NCBI GenBank assembly: GCA_022562475.1
Contig: JADFPD010000011.1
Span: 1 to 35,480, forward strand
Direction: 5' to 3'
Length of the DNA stretch: 35,480 bases
Origin: Chloroflexota bacterium
GTDB taxonomy: Bacteria > Chloroflexota > Dehalococcoidia > Lucifugimonadales > UBA3495
Made by a program: the position numbers and the translations under genes. Position 1 is the stretch's first letter; every line of letters starts with the position of its first letter. Positions 23,984 through 32,903 of this stretch are shown here, piece after piece. A model generated the notes under the pieces. It saw nothing but the letters and a program-made list of their open reading frames with translations, did not search any database and was not told the DNA's origin.

Positions 23984-24574
23984 TTAACCCGCGGTTACCG
24001 TGAGGCCCAGGCTGCCCTTGATCTCATCAATCCGGAGCTCGAATTCGGCGTCGTCCAATACCGGTCCCATCTTGCCCAAGTTAACGTCCGATATGACCTC
24101 CACCCACGAGGTGCAACCGCCGTATTCCGGCAGGTAGGGCACGGTTACCGGCTTCTCCATCTCGTAGACGCGCAGCAGAAGCACCGACAATGGGAGCATG
24201 GGTTTCCAATGGAGCCTGGACTGGGCGTAGGCGGCAGTCCAGATGTAATGAGGCGCCAGGTCGTCCACCTTCTCCTGGTCGGAAATCTCCAGCACCTCTT
24301 CGGCCTTGGCCCAATGGCTGAAGGTGATGTGGCCGTTATCTTGGGGCTGTTCCAGTAGTTTGCGCAGCGCAGGCCGGTAGGCCGGCTGCAGCAGGTCTTC
24401 CTTCTGATGGAGATAGGTTGGATAGAACAAGAACTCCCGGTGAATAACCCGGAAGTCCTTGCCGTTTTCATGGATCCCGCCTTTGCGCAGGAGAAGCACC
24501 TGGTCTCCCTTGGCCATGGCTTCGACGGTTACGGCCCACTCTTTCAGGGCCATCTGGCAATTGTTGGGTAACAT
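23984..24574 (-). CDS. DUF1802 family protein
   Basis: The N-terminal MALKEWAVTVEAMAKGDQVL and LLRKGGIHENGKDFRVIHRE with FLFYPTYLHQKEDLLQP are the recognisable DUF1802 pattern. The family is small, found mostly in Cyanobacteria, Firmicutes and Chloroflexi, with no known function. The frame opens at a TTG (24607), but ATG 24574 has GGAG nine bases upstream and gives a 196-residue protein; ATG 24553, exactly at MALKEW, is a third option. It heads the group of three minus-strand genes ending in the aldo/keto reductase. No membrane segment or catalytic motif is obvious. Confidence 0.8.
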   Translation of the reverse strand: MLPNNCQMALKEWAVTVEAMAKGDQVLLLRKGGIHENGKDFRVIHREFLFYPTYLHQKEDLLQPAYRPALRKLLEQPQDNGHITFSHWAKAEEVLEISDQEKVDDLAPHYIWTAAYAQSRLHWKPMLPLSVLLLRVYEMEKPVTVPYLPEYGGCTSWVEVISDVNLGKMGPVLDDAEFELRIDEIKGSLGLTVTAG

Positions 24575-24790
24575 TTTATCGGTCTCCGTCGCCTGCGGTG
24601 TGTGCAACCTGGGAATTCAAATCGACTTGAAGTTGATTGAAAATTCCGGCAGCTAGAGGAAATCAATCGATTCCCAGATAATGCGACGCCAAGACGACTT
24701 GGTCGAAAGCACTAGACCGGGCGCCGCATGGTCAATGGTATCACCGGCCCAAGACGGCCTCAATCCCCTCGGAAAAACCGCCACTAGAAC

Positions 24791-25759
24791 CTATGAGCCG
24801 GCCGTTGAGTCAGAGAAGGACGGCCGCTCGGCCATTAAGAACTCTCGAAAAGCGCGTTGCGATGGAGACAGATAGCGTCCTTTCGGTTGGATCAATGTCA
24901 GGGGCCGGCGGCAATCCCAACCTACGACATCAAGCACCACGAGCATTTCGGCTTTCAACTCGGCGGAGATGCCCAGCCGGGAGATGATTCCGATGCCGCC
25001 GCCGGCCATTGCCGCCTGTTTTACGGCCTGATTGCTACCGAGTTCGATGGCGAATTCGGGCACGATGCCGAGGTCCCGGAGTTGGCGTTCCGCCGAAAGG
25101 CGTGTCGCCGACCCCTCTTCTCTCGACACCAGCCCCAGGTCCACTATTTGCTCCACGGTCGGGCGGACCAAGCTGGCCGCCGGGTGGCTGGGCGCGGCCA
25201 CCAGAACGATCTCGTCGTCTTGGAAATCCACCATCTCCAGTTCGTTGGAGAATTCTTCCACGTGGTCGCCAACCATCCCCAAATCCATGTCCCGGTCCAG
25301 TATCCGCTGGATGATGGTGCGGGTGTTGCCGATCACCAATTCAACGTGTATTCCGGGATACATCTGGCGGAACCGCCCCACGATACTGGGAAGCACGTAC
25401 TCGCCGGGTGTTGTGCTGGCGCCCAGCAACAGATGGCCGGACTGGAGGTCTTCCAGTTCCTGAACGGTATCCACTAGTTGACTGGAAAGCGCGAATATCT
25501 GTTGGGAGTAGGCCAAAACCGCATCTCCCGCTTCAGTGATCCTCAGACCGCGAGGCCGGCGGTGGAAAAGGGTGATGCCCAGGAATTTCTCCAACTCTTG
25601 GACCTGGATCGATACCGCGGGCTGGGTGATCTCCATCGCTTCGGCCGCACGAGAGAAACTCAGGTGGCTCGCGACCATCTGGAATATATAAAGTTGGTGG
25701 AAGTTCAATTGGCGGCCAGAGGAACCGCCGCCGGAGGCGCGCCTAGGTTGGTTGACCAT
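24791..25759 (-). CDS. LysR-family transcriptional regulator
   Basis: The 322-residue protein has an N-terminal winged helix-turn-helix, LNFHQLYIFQMVASHLSFSR then AAEAMEITQPAVSIQVQELE and LFHRRPRGLRITEAGDAVL (about residues 18-80). A periplasmic-binding-like effector domain follows (LLLGASTTPGEYVLPSIVGRF, DMDLGMVGD). An 17-residue Gly/Ser-rich extension precedes the HTH. LysR regulators bind a small molecule and usually control a divergent gene, but here no divergent neighbour exists; the upstream gene is tatD, 5 bp away in the same direction, so the two are cotranscribed. Target and effector are unknown. Confidence 0.95.
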   Translation of the reverse strand: MVNQPRRASGGGSSGRQLNFHQLYIFQMVASHLSFSRAAEAMEITQPAVSIQVQELEKFLGITLFHRRPRGLRITEAGDAVLAYSQQIFALSSQLVDTVQELEDLQSGHLLLGASTTPGEYVLPSIVGRFRQMYPGIHVELVIGNTRTIIQRILDRDMDLGMVGDHVEEFSNELEMVDFQDDEIVLVAAPSHPAASLVRPTVEQIVDLGLVSREEGSATRLSAERQLRDLGIVPEFAIELGSNQAVKQAAMAGGGIGIISRLGISAELKAEMLVVLDVVGWDCRRPLTLIQPKGRYLSPSQRAFREFLMAERPSFSDSTAGS

Positions 25760-25764
25760 GGCCG

Positions 25765-26562
25765 TTAACCTGTATCTGTTAGGCGCTCAAGCCGAAGCAG
25801 CCGCGCCAGATTTCCCGTAGTCACCTGTGCGACCTCTTCAACCGTGATTCCTTTGATCTCGGCCAGGGTCTGAGCCACCGACTGGACATGCCTTGGCTCC
25901 GTCCAGTTGGTGCGGTATTTCTTGAACGGCTGCGGCGCCGCGTCCGTCTCCAGGACGATGTTTTCCAAAGGTATGACTTTGGCCACTTCCTGCAATTCCG
26001 GCAACCGGGTTAGGGGGCGGGCCAACGAGATGTAGAATCCGCAGTCGATGGCTTCCCTGGCCGTGGCTTCGTCGCCCTGGAAGTAATGCATCGCACCGCC
26101 TACTTCACCGGCGTTTTCCTCTCGCAAGACCTTGAAAACCGCCGCGTGGGACTCCCTAGAGTGGAATATGATGGGCATTCTAAGCGTTCGGGCGAGGCGG
26201 ATGTGCTCCCTAAATACCTGGTTTTGTGTTTCGTGGTCTGGGGATGTGGGCAGGTAATCCAACCCAACTTCGCTGATGCAGACCACCTTGGGCGACGACT
26301 TGGCCATGCGCTCGAGCTCGGCGTAGATCTCGTCGGTGACGGGCTCACGGGCTTCCATGGGGTGGATTCCGACGCCGGCATAGAGCGGTTGGTGTTGCTC
26401 AGCCAGGTCGATGCAGTCCTGGGTGGACTGCAAGGTAGTGCCGGCGCAAACAGCGAACGCTACGCCTGCCTCATGGGCCCGGTCCAAAATCTCGGGCATC
26501 TCCGCAGGGGCGTATTGGTCTAGGTGGGTATGGCAGTCCGCCAGCATGATATCGCTAGGCAT
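25765..26562 (-). CDS. tatD: TatD-family metal-dependent hydrolase (DNase)
   Basis: The 265-residue TIM-barrel amidohydrolase has the first metal-binding DCHTHLDQY (about residues 9-17), ISEVGLDY (Glu ligand), IIFHSRES (His), AMHYFQGD (His) and LETDAAP (Asp) in the usual order. TatD proteins are metal-dependent 3'-5' exonucleases linked to DNA repair; D-aminoacyl hydrolase activity is another possibility in this superfamily. The start may be ATG 26562 or the internal ATG five codons on; neither has a strong ribosome site. It overlaps no neighbour and precedes the LysR gene by 5 bp. Confidence 0.93.
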   Translation of the reverse strand: MPSDIMLADCHTHLDQYAPAEMPEILDRAHEAGVAFAVCAGTTLQSTQDCIDLAEQHQPLYAGVGIHPMEAREPVTDEIYAELERMAKSSPKVVCISEVGLDYLPTSPDHETQNQVFREHIRLARTLRMPIIFHSRESHAAVFKVLREENAGEVGGAMHYFQGDEATAREAIDCGFYISLARPLTRLPELQEVAKVIPLENIVLETDAAPQPFKKYRTNWTEPRHVQSVAQTLAEIKGITVEEVAQVTTGNLARLLRLERLTDTG

Positions 26563-26844
26563 CGTGTATTACATCAACGGTAATATAGATTCGATTCATG
26601 TGCAAACGGGCACGTTAGGCGTCAGCACGATCAATTCATGAATAGAGAAATTATACACTATGGCTACAGATTCAGGTTGATTAATATCATTATTCGCTAA
26701 AAATCGAATTAAATATGCCGAATTATTGCCAAACCATGCCGGCATAATGTGTCCAAAATTTCAGTAAGTTTGAGCGGTCGCGCGCTCTCGGCAAAGGGTA
26801 TCTGGCAGTTGGAAAGGGGTTGCACCAGCCCATTACGAAACTCG

Positions 26845-26873
26845 TTGACACTCTCAAACACGAGTGGTAGCAT
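26845..26873 (+). promoter_or_regulatory. candidate sigma70 promoter of the suf operon
   Basis: TTGACA (26845-26850), 17-bp spacer, TAGCAT (26868-26873). The same TAGCAT -10 occurs in the hopanoid promoter. The start site would be near 26880, with a leader of about 118 nt before sufB. Confidence 0.55.
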
Positions 26874-26874
26874 A

Positions 26875-26899
26875 ATTGTTGACCAATTAGGTCGACAAT
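26875..26899. promoter_or_regulatory. Rrf2/IscR-like dyad at the suf start site
   Basis: ATTGTTGACC (26875-26884) and GGTCGACAAT (26890-26899) are inverted, 9 of 10 pairs matching, over AATTA. The core YYGACC-N5-GGTCRR is close to the IscR type 1 site YYGACT-RWWWY-AGTCRR and lies immediately after the -10 box, a position suited to repression when Fe-S clusters are plentiful. No Rrf2 gene is in the window. Confidence 0.5.
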
Positions 26900-26997
26900 G
26901 TTAAATTGCCGTTCGGCCAGCCGGTTGAAACCGCCCCGAAACCGCCATTATAGCCTCATATCAGGTCCGCCTTCCAGACCAAGATTAGGAGCAATCA

Positions 26998-28470
26998 ATG
27001 ACCGCACCCAAGGTCATCTCACGGAACTCCACTTCCAGTGAACTGGAATCTGACTACAAGTGGGGTTTCACAATCGATATCGATGCCGATTTGGCCCCCA
27101 AGGGTTTGAATGAGGACATCGTCCGGTTGATCTCCGCCAAGAAAGAAGAGCCGGAATGGCTGTTGGAATGGCGTCTCAAGGCGTTCAGCCATTGGCTGAA
27201 ACTGAAGCAGGAAGCGCCCACCTGGGCCAACGTGAAATATCCGCCCATCGACTACCAGGACATCTACTACTACGCGGCGCCCAAGACCGACGCGCCCAAG
27301 AGCTTGGATGAGGTCGACCCAGAGATATTGGCGGCCTTCGAAAAACTGGGGATCCCGCTCCAAGAAAGGGAGCGGCTGGCCGGTGTCGCGGTGGCCGGTG
27401 TCGCGGTGGACGCGGTATTGGACAGCGTGTCGGTTGCCACGACCTATAAAGAGACGCTGGAGAAGCAGGGCGTCATCTTCTGCCCGATCAGCGAAGCCGT
27501 CAGAGAGCATCCGGAGCTGGTCCGGAAATACCTCGGTTCCGTAGTGCCCTATGGCGACAACTTCTACGCTACCTTGAACTCGGCCGTCTTCAGCGACGGT
27601 TCGTTCGTCTACATCCCCAAAGGGGTACGCTGCCCCATGGAGTTGATGACCTACTTCCGTATCAACCAGGCCGACTCCGGACAGTTTGAGCGGACGCTGA
27701 TAATCGCCGAAGAGGGCTCATACGTCAGCTACCTGGAAGGCTGTACCGCTCCCGCCAGAAAGACCCACCAACTCCACGCCGCAGTGGTCGAACTGGTGGC
27801 CCTGGACGACTCTGAGATCAAGTACTCCACCCTTCAGAACTGGTTCCCTGGCGACAAGGACGGCAATGGCGGTGTCTACAATTTTGTGACCAAACGCGGC
27901 ATCGCCCACAAGAACGCCAAGATCTCTTGGACGCAGGTGGAGACCGGCTCGGCAATCACTTGGAAGTACCCCAGCGTGATCTTGGAAGGCGACAATTCCG
28001 TTGGCGAGTTCTACTCGGTGGCCCTGGTCAACAACTACCAGCAGGCCGATACCGGCACCAAGATGATTCACAAGGGCAAGAACACCCGCAGCACCATAGT
28101 GGCCAAGGGCATCTCCGCCGGGCACGGCAGCTCAACCTACCGCGGTCTGGTCAAGATTCTGCCCTCCGCCGATGGAGCGAAGAACTTCACCCAATGCGAC
28201 TCCCTTTTGGTCGGAGACCAGTGCGGGGCTCACACGGTGCCCTACATCGAGGTCAAGAACCCCACGGCCCAGATTGAGCACGAAGCGTCGACCTCTAAGG
28301 TCAGCGACGACCAACTTTTCTACTGCCAACAAAGGGGAATATCCGTCGAGGACGCCCACTTCATGATCATCAACGGCTTCTGCCGGGGCATCTTCCAGGA
28401 ACTCCCCTTCGAATTTGCCATGGAAGCCTCCCAACTCCTCAAGGTGAGCCTGGAAGGAGCAGTGGGCTAG
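26998..28470 (+). CDS. sufB: SufB, Fe-S cluster assembly scaffold subunit
   Basis: The 490-residue protein is a full Suf[21 protein letters not shown] at the N-terminus, [48 protein letters not shown] and the C-terminal [20 protein letters not shown]. SufB with SufC and SufD forms the SufBC2D scaffold that builds and transfers Fe-S clusters. AGGAG stands five to six bases before the ATG. A 15-bp in-frame tandem duplication (27379-27408) turns the usual AGVAVDAV into [13 protein letters not shown]. First gene of the suf operon; its stop abuts the sufC ATG directly. Confidence 0.97.
   Translation: MTAPKVISRNSTSSELESDYKWGFTIDIDADLAPKGLNEDIVRLISAKKEEPEWLLEWRLKAFSHWLKLKQEAPTWANVKYPPIDYQDIYYYAAPKTDAPKSLDEVDPEILAAFEKLGIPLQERERLAGVAVAGVAVDAVLDSVSVATTYKETLEKQGVIFCPISEAVREHPELVRKYLGSVVPYGDNFYATLNSAVFSDGSFVYIPKGVRCPMELMTYFRINQADSGQFERTLIIAEEGSYVSYLEGCTAPARKTHQLHAAVVELVALDDSEIKYSTLQNWFPGDKDGNGGVYNFVTKRGIAHKNAKISWTQVETGSAITWKYPSVILEGDNSVGEFYSVALVNNYQQADTGTKMIHKGKNTRSTIVAKGISAGHGSSTYRGLVKILPSADGAKNFTQCDSLLVGDQCGAHTVPYIEVKNPTAQIEHEASTSKVSDDQLFYCQQRGISVEDAHFMIINGFCRGIFQELPFEFAMEASQLLKVSLEGAVG
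27379..27408 (+). repeat. 15-bp perfect tandem duplication inside sufB
   Basis: GCCGGTGTCGCGGTG occurs twice back to back, encoding [10 protein letters not shown], in frame. Other SufB proteins normally have a single LAGVAVDAV at this site, so the second unit is an insertion. Confidence 0.9.
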
Positions 28471-29259
28471 ATGGCTGCCGTTGCGAAAGGCCCCACACCC
28501 TTGCTGGCCATCAAGGGCCTCACCGCCTCGGCCGGCGACCTGGAGATCCTCAAGGGTATCGACCTTGAGGTCTTTGCCGGTGAGGTGCATGCCATCATGG
28601 GCCCCAACGGTTCGGGAAAGAGCACCCTGACCAATGTGCTGGCCGGCAGCCCCAACTACAAGGTCACCGGCGGCCAGGTATTGTTTGAAGGCCAAGACCT
28701 CCTGAAACTCGAACCGGAGATCAGGGCCCGCATGGGCCTGTTCCTGGCTTTCCAATACCCCCTTGAGCTCCCCGGCGTGCGGGCCTGGCAATTCCTAAAG
28801 GCCGGAGTGGACGCCCGCCGGCTACACAACGGCGAAGAGGAGATGGGCGCCCGCGAGTTCGACCAGATGTTGAAGGCAAAAGTCGAGCAGGTCCAGATCG
28901 ACCCGGATCTGGTTAAGAGGGCGGTCAACGAAGGGTTCTCCGGTGGCGAAAAGAAACGGAACGAAATCCTGCAAATGGCCGTGCTGGAGCCAAAATTAGC
29001 CCTTCTGGATGAGACCGACTCCGGTCTGGACATCGATGCCCTGCGTATCGTTGCCGACGGGATAAACAACCTGCGCTCTCCACAGAACGCCATTGTCCTG
29101 GTGACTCATTACCAGCGCATCCTCGAGTACATCACGCCCAACCACGTACACGTACTGTTCGACGGACGGATCGTTCGGTCCGGCGGGCCTGAACTGGCCC
29201 ACGAATTGGAAGCAAAGGGTTACGACTGGATCAAAGACGCCGTTAATGCGGGCGTGTAG
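28471..29259 (+). CDS. sufC: SufC, Fe-S assembly ATPase
   Basis: This 262-residue ABC-type ATPase drives conformational change in the SufBCD scaffold. Walker A is GPNGSGKS (residues 44-51), the Q-loop is in FLAFQYPLELPGV, the signature FSGGEKKRNEI and Walker B LALLDETDSGLD follow in order, with VTHYQRIL as the H-loop. The SufC-type DETDSGLD motif separates it from transport ATPases. Its ATG touches the sufB TAG, and an AAGGAG within the sufB end provides the ribosome site, so translation is coupled. Confidence 0.97.
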   Translation: MAAVAKGPTPLLAIKGLTASAGDLEILKGIDLEVFAGEVHAIMGPNGSGKSTLTNVLAGSPNYKVTGGQVLFEGQDLLKLEPEIRARMGLFLAFQYPLELPGVRAWQFLKAGVDARRLHNGEEEMGAREFDQMLKAKVEQVQIDPDLVKRAVNEGFSGGEKKRNEILQMAVLEPKLALLDETDSGLDIDALRIVADGINNLRSPQNAIVLVTHYQRILEYITPNHVHVLFDGRIVRSGGPELAHELEAKGYDWIKDAVNAGV

Positions 29260-29283
29260 CGCACACTGCTCCAACGAGACCTC

Positions 29284-30639
29284 ATGACCTCCGCACCCGC
29301 CAAATACGCCCATTATTTTGCCGATTTCCAGTCCTTGGTACAGGGACCGGGGGCCGGGGCGCCTCCCTGGCTGCGGGACCTCCGGGACAACGCTTGGTCC
29401 ATGTTCAGCGAGACCGGTTTCCCAACGGCGCGCCGGGGCAACGAACGCTGGAAGTACACCAACGTGGGCCCCATCGCCAAGATCGACTTCAATTTTTCCA
29501 CCCGGCCCACCGACGCCAACGGATCAAGATCGTTGGCGGCCAGCTACAAGATCGAAGGACCAGCGGTCTCCGACCTGGTCTTTATCGATGGCCGCTACTC
29601 CCCGGAATTATCTTCGCCGGCGGCCGCCACCGATGGAATCACCGCCGCCAGCTTGGCTTCCATCTTTACGGATAGTGCGTTTGACCTAGAGAGCCAGGTA
29701 GGGCGCTACGCTTCCCCGGATGGCGATGGGTTCGCCGCGCTTAACACCGCTTTCCTTCACGATGGGGCTTACATCCACGTTGGCGACGGCCATTCGGGGA
29801 AGGTGCTGGTACGCCTTTCATATATCACGGTTGATGGCACGCACCCCAAAGTAACCCACCCTAGGACTCTGATAGTTGCCGGCCGGAACACCGACGTTAC
29901 GGTGGTGGAGAGTTATTACGGCCCCAAGGATAGCGTCTATTTCACCAACGCCGTCACCGAGATCTCCGTCGGCGACGGGGCCCGAGTCGATCACTACCGG
30001 CTGCTCTTGGAGGGCGAAAAGGCGTTCCACGTCGGCACGAACCGCGTCAAACAAGAAAAGGACAGCAGTTTTAGCTCCGCGTCCTTCACCCTGGGCACGG
30101 CCCTCGCCCGCAACGACCTGGAAGTGCTCTTTGACGGGACCGGCGGCTACTGCTCGTTGAACGGCCTATATCTCACCGCCGACAACCAACACATCGACAA
30201 CCTTATCAGCATCGACCACGCTCAGCCTAATTGCACCAGCCGTTTGAACTACAAAGGAATACTGGACGGAAGGTCCCGTGCCGTGTTTGGCGGCACGGTG
30301 GTGGTGCGTCCCGGCGCCCAGAAGAGCGATGCGGAGCAGACCGACAAGAATCTGATCCTCTCAAAGTTTGCCGAGGTGGACAGTAAACCTAGCCTGTTGA
30401 TCTACGCCGACGACGTGAAATGCAGCCACGGCGCCACCGCCGGGCACATCGACGCCGACACCCTGTTCTACCTTCGCAGCCGAGGCCTCGACCTGGACAC
30501 TGCCAGCAGGATGCTGGTTCACGCCTTCGCCAGTGAGATTATAGAAAAAGTACAGCCCGAACCTCTACGTGATTACCTAAACACCATTTTCGCCGCCGCG
30601 ATACCCGACAAAAGCCTTCCGATCGCGTGGACCGGATGA
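29284..30639 (+). CDS. sufD: SufD, Fe-S assembly scaffold subunit
   Basis: The 451-residue SufD begins with a helical domain (ARRGNERWKYTNVGPIAKID) and ends with the conserved beta-helix tail, VKCSHGATAGHIDADTLFYL followed by RSRGLD, which carries the His residue important for SufB-SufD cluster formation. Mid-protein VSDLVFIDGRYSPEL and YNYKG-like repeats fit the family. It begins 24 bp after sufC, with a weak ribosome site, and its TGA stop overlaps the sufS start as ATGA. Confidence 0.95.
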   Translation: MTSAPAKYAHYFADFQSLVQGPGAGAPPWLRDLRDNAWSMFSETGFPTARRGNERWKYTNVGPIAKIDFNFSTRPTDANGSRSLAASYKIEGPAVSDLVFIDGRYSPELSSPAAATDGITAASLASIFTDSAFDLESQVGRYASPDGDGFAALNTAFLHDGAYIHVGDGHSGKVLVRLSYITVDGTHPKVTHPRTLIVAGRNTDVTVVESYYGPKDSVYFTNAVTEISVGDGARVDHYRLLLEGEKAFHVGTNRVKQEKDSSFSSASFTLGTALARNDLEVLFDGTGGYCSLNGLYLTADNQHIDNLISIDHAQPNCTSRLNYKGILDGRSRAVFGGTVVVRPGAQKSDAEQTDKNLILSKFAEVDSKPSLLIYADDVKCSHGATAGHIDADTLFYLRSRGLDLDTASRMLVHAFASEIIEKVQPEPLRDYLNTIFAAAIPDKSLPIAWTG

Positions 30640-31862
30640 CCACCGTGTTTGACGTTAACAAAGTCCGGGACGATTTTCCGATATTGAAGCAGTGGGTGAA
30701 CGGTTACCCGCTGGTCTACCTGGACAACGGCGCCACGTCCCAGAAACCCCAGTCGGTGATCGATGCCATCGTCAATTACTACACCACTACCAACTCGAAT
30801 GTGCACCGGGGCGTCCATACCTTGAGCCAACAGGCGACTGACAGTTACGAGGGCGCGCGGGCCAAGGTCCGGCAGTTCATCAACGCCGGCGACGACCGGG
30901 AGATCATCTTCACCAGAAACACCACCGAGGGCATCAACCTGGTGGCCCATTCCTATGGCCGCCAAAACGTGGGTCCCGGCGACGACATCATCGTCTCCAA
31001 CATGGAGCATCACTCCAACATCGTGCCCTGGCAGATGTTGTGCGAGGAGAAGGGCGCCAACCTGCGCGTTGTGCCCATCGACGACACCGGCGAACTGCTG
31101 ATGGACGAGTACGAAAAGATGCTTGGTCCCCGCACCAAACTGGTCTCCATCACCCATGTATCAAACGCGTTGGGCACCATTCTGCCGGTGGCCGAGATCG
31201 TTGAGATGGCCCACGCCCACGGAGCCCCGGTCTTGTTTGACGGCGCCCAAGCCGTCCCCCACATGCCTGTTGATATGAAAGAATTGGACTGCGAGTTTTA
31301 CGTGTTTTCCGGACACAAATTGTTCGGGCCCACCGGCATCGGCGTCCTCTACGGGAAAGCGGAGTACCTGGAGGCCATGCCGCCTTTCCTCGGTGGCGGC
31401 GAGATGATCAAGTCGGTCACCTTTGAAAAAACGATCTACAACGACCTGCCCTATAAATTCGAGGGCGGCACCCCCGACATCGCCGGGGCAATCGGCTTGG
31501 GCGCGGCCATCGACTACGTGAATGACCTGGGCTTCGATTGGATCACCTCCCACGAGGAAGAACTGCTCCGGTACGGCACCGAGGCCCTGTCGTCCATCGA
31601 GGGGCTGAAGATAATCGGCACGGCTGCCCACAAATCGAGCATCATTTCCTTCGTGATGGACAAAGCTCACCCCCACGACATCGGCACCATCTTGGACGAA
31701 CAAGGCATCGCGGTACGCACGGGACACCACTGCGCCCAACCGGTGATGCAGCGGTTCCGGATTCCCGCCACCGCCCGGGCCTCCATGGCCTTCTATAACA
31801 CCAAAGAAGATATCGACGCGCTAGTCAAAGGCATCGACCAGGTCCTTGAGGTCTTCAGTTAA
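30636..31862 (+). CDS. sufS: SufS, type II cysteine desulfurase
   Basis: The 408-residue PLP enzyme takes sulfur from cysteine for cluster assembly. YLDNGATSQKPQSVIDAI at the N-terminus, the PLP lysine at residue 228 in FSGHKLFGPTGIGVLYG, and the catalytic Cys366 in RTGHHCAQPVMQRF identify a SufS-type enzyme. The ATG at 30636 forms an ATGA overlap with the sufD stop; the GTG at 30627 would add three residues only. Sulfur goes probably to the SufU protein encoded by the next gene, whose start overlaps the sufS stop by one base (TAATG). Confidence 0.97.
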   Translation: MTTVFDVNKVRDDFPILKQWVNGYPLVYLDNGATSQKPQSVIDAIVNYYTTTNSNVHRGVHTLSQQATDSYEGARAKVRQFINAGDDREIIFTRNTTEGINLVAHSYGRQNVGPGDDIIVSNMEHHSNIVPWQMLCEEKGANLRVVPIDDTGELLMDEYEKMLGPRTKLVSITHVSNALGTILPVAEIVEMAHAHGAPVLFDGAQAVPHMPVDMKELDCEFYVFSGHKLFGPTGIGVLYGKAEYLEAMPPFLGGGEMIKSVTFEKTIYNDLPYKFEGGTPDIAGAIGLGAAIDYVNDLGFDWITSHEEELLRYGTEALSSIEGLKIIGTAAHKSSIISFVMDKAHPHDIGTILDEQGIAVRTGHHCAQPVMQRFRIPATARASMAFYNTKEDIDALVKGIDQVLEVFS

Positions 31863-32308
31863 TGGCCGGCCTCAGCGATCTATACCAGGAGATCCTCCTG
31901 GAGCATAACAGCAAGCCCCGGAACTTTCGGAAGGTCGAGGAGGCGAACCAGACCGCGGACGGGTACAACCCCCTCTGCGGCGATCAGATCACCCTCTATC
32001 TCAAGGTCATCGACGGGGTCATCGACGACGTCGGGTTCCAGGGCACCGGTTGCGCCATCTCCCGGGCCTCGGCTTCCATGATGACGCAGAGCATCAAGGG
32101 CCAAACCGTCGAGAAGGCCAAAGAGATCTTCGACGCCTTCCACCATATGATCACCGAGCCCGATGGCGAGTTGGACTTGGACACCCTGGGCGACCTGGAA
32201 ACGCTCTCCGGCATCAACGAGTTCCCCACCCGCATCAAATGCGCTGTCCTAGCCTGGCACACCATGAACGCCGCCCTCTCCGGAGAGTCACAAGTAACCA
32301 CCGAGTAG
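31862..32308 (+). CDS. sufU: SufU, zinc-dependent sulfur acceptor/IscU-like protein
   Basis: This 148-residue protein has the three Cys and one Asp of the IscU/SufU fold: NPLCGD (Cys39), GTGCAISRAS and RIKCAVLAWH. Between the second and third Cys are 62 residues, matching SufU (with its insert) and not the shorter IscU loop. SufU accepts persulfide sulfur from SufS by zinc-ligand exchange in Gram-positive and related bacteria. Coupled to sufS through a TAATG overlap. A second SufU-like gene follows 136 bp on. Confidence 0.95.
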   Translation: MAGLSDLYQEILLEHNSKPRNFRKVEEANQTADGYNPLCGDQITLYLKVIDGVIDDVGFQGTGCAISRASASMMTQSIKGQTVEKAKEIFDAFHHMITEPDGELDLDTLGDLETLSGINEFPTRIKCAVLAWHTMNAALSGESQVTTE

Positions 32309-32444
32309 TGCGCCGGCTCAGCCGGGTTTACTTGGGTGCCTTCTACTCTGTGATTGGTCGCCTTTTTCTGTTCAATGGATGAAGCTGCGCCAGTCGCCCT
32401 GTGCTAAGCTGGATACGATTCCGATATTTGACCGACTGATCTCA

Positions 32445-32903
32445 ATGCCTCAACTACCCGACGTCCCTCTGGACGGCCTCTACGGCGACTTGGTCATGGA
32501 CCATTACCGCAACCCCCGAAACCATGCGTCCATCAGTGACGCCGACGTGGAGGCCGAGGAGTTCAACCCGTTCTGCGGCGACCGGGCCACCCTGCAACTC
32601 AAACTGGACGGCCAAGGCAGGGTCTCCGAGATAGGCGCCCGCGCCGATGGGTGCTCCATAATCCAGGCCGCCACCTCCATGCTCTGTGACCAGCTTCACG
32701 GCAAGTCGTTGGATGAAGTGGCGGAGATTGGGGAAAGGTTCCGGCACGCCATGAAGAATGGCGCCGGAGATGATGACTTGGAATTGGGTGACCTGCTCGC
32801 CCTTCAGGTGGTGCGGCAGTACCCGGTGCGGATCAAGTGCGCGTTGTTGCCGCTAACCGCGCTGGAAGAGGGCATCAAAGCCTACCGCGCTAGACCCGGT
32901 TAA
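32445..32903 (+). CDS. second SufU-like scaffold protein
   Basis: From ATG 32445 this 152-residue protein is a divergent SufU paralogue: DLVMDHYRNPRNH, NPFCGDRATLQLKLDG, RADGCSIIQAATSML and RIKCALLPLTALEEGI keep all three Cys and the Asp. The spacing between Cys 2 and 3 (61 residues) is again SufU-like. The frame extends up to 32379, but the added 22 residues are not conserved and no ribosome site supports them. It differs considerably from the upstream sufU, so it is an older duplication or a separate subtype. Its stop and the convergent solute-binding gene's stop meet in TTAATTAA with no gap. Confidence 0.9.
   Translation: MPQLPDVPLDGLYGDLVMDHYRNPRNHASISDADVEAEEFNPFCGDRATLQLKLDGQGRVSEIGARADGCSIIQAATSMLCDQLHGKSLDEVAEIGERFRHAMKNGAGDDDLELGDLLALQVVRQYPVRIKCALLPLTALEEGIKAYRARPG

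Larger units (their letters stand above)
26563..26997. other. 435-bp divergent intergenic region between tatD and sufB
   Basis: The stretch is AT-rich and separates tatD (minus) and sufB (plus). It holds a TATAAT for the minus strand (26650-26655, no good -35), a perfect 10-bp palindrome ATGCCGGCAT (26736-26745), the suf promoter (26845-26873) and the Rrf2-like dyad (26875-26899). No gene, tRNA or attachment site was seen. Confidence 0.6.

Noticed and set aside
24608-24790. AT-containing gap between the LysR and DUF1802 genes, checked for a promoter
   Set aside because: A TTGACC on minus (24735-24730) has no -10 match at 16-18 bp; only a short palindrome (AATCGATT) was seen.
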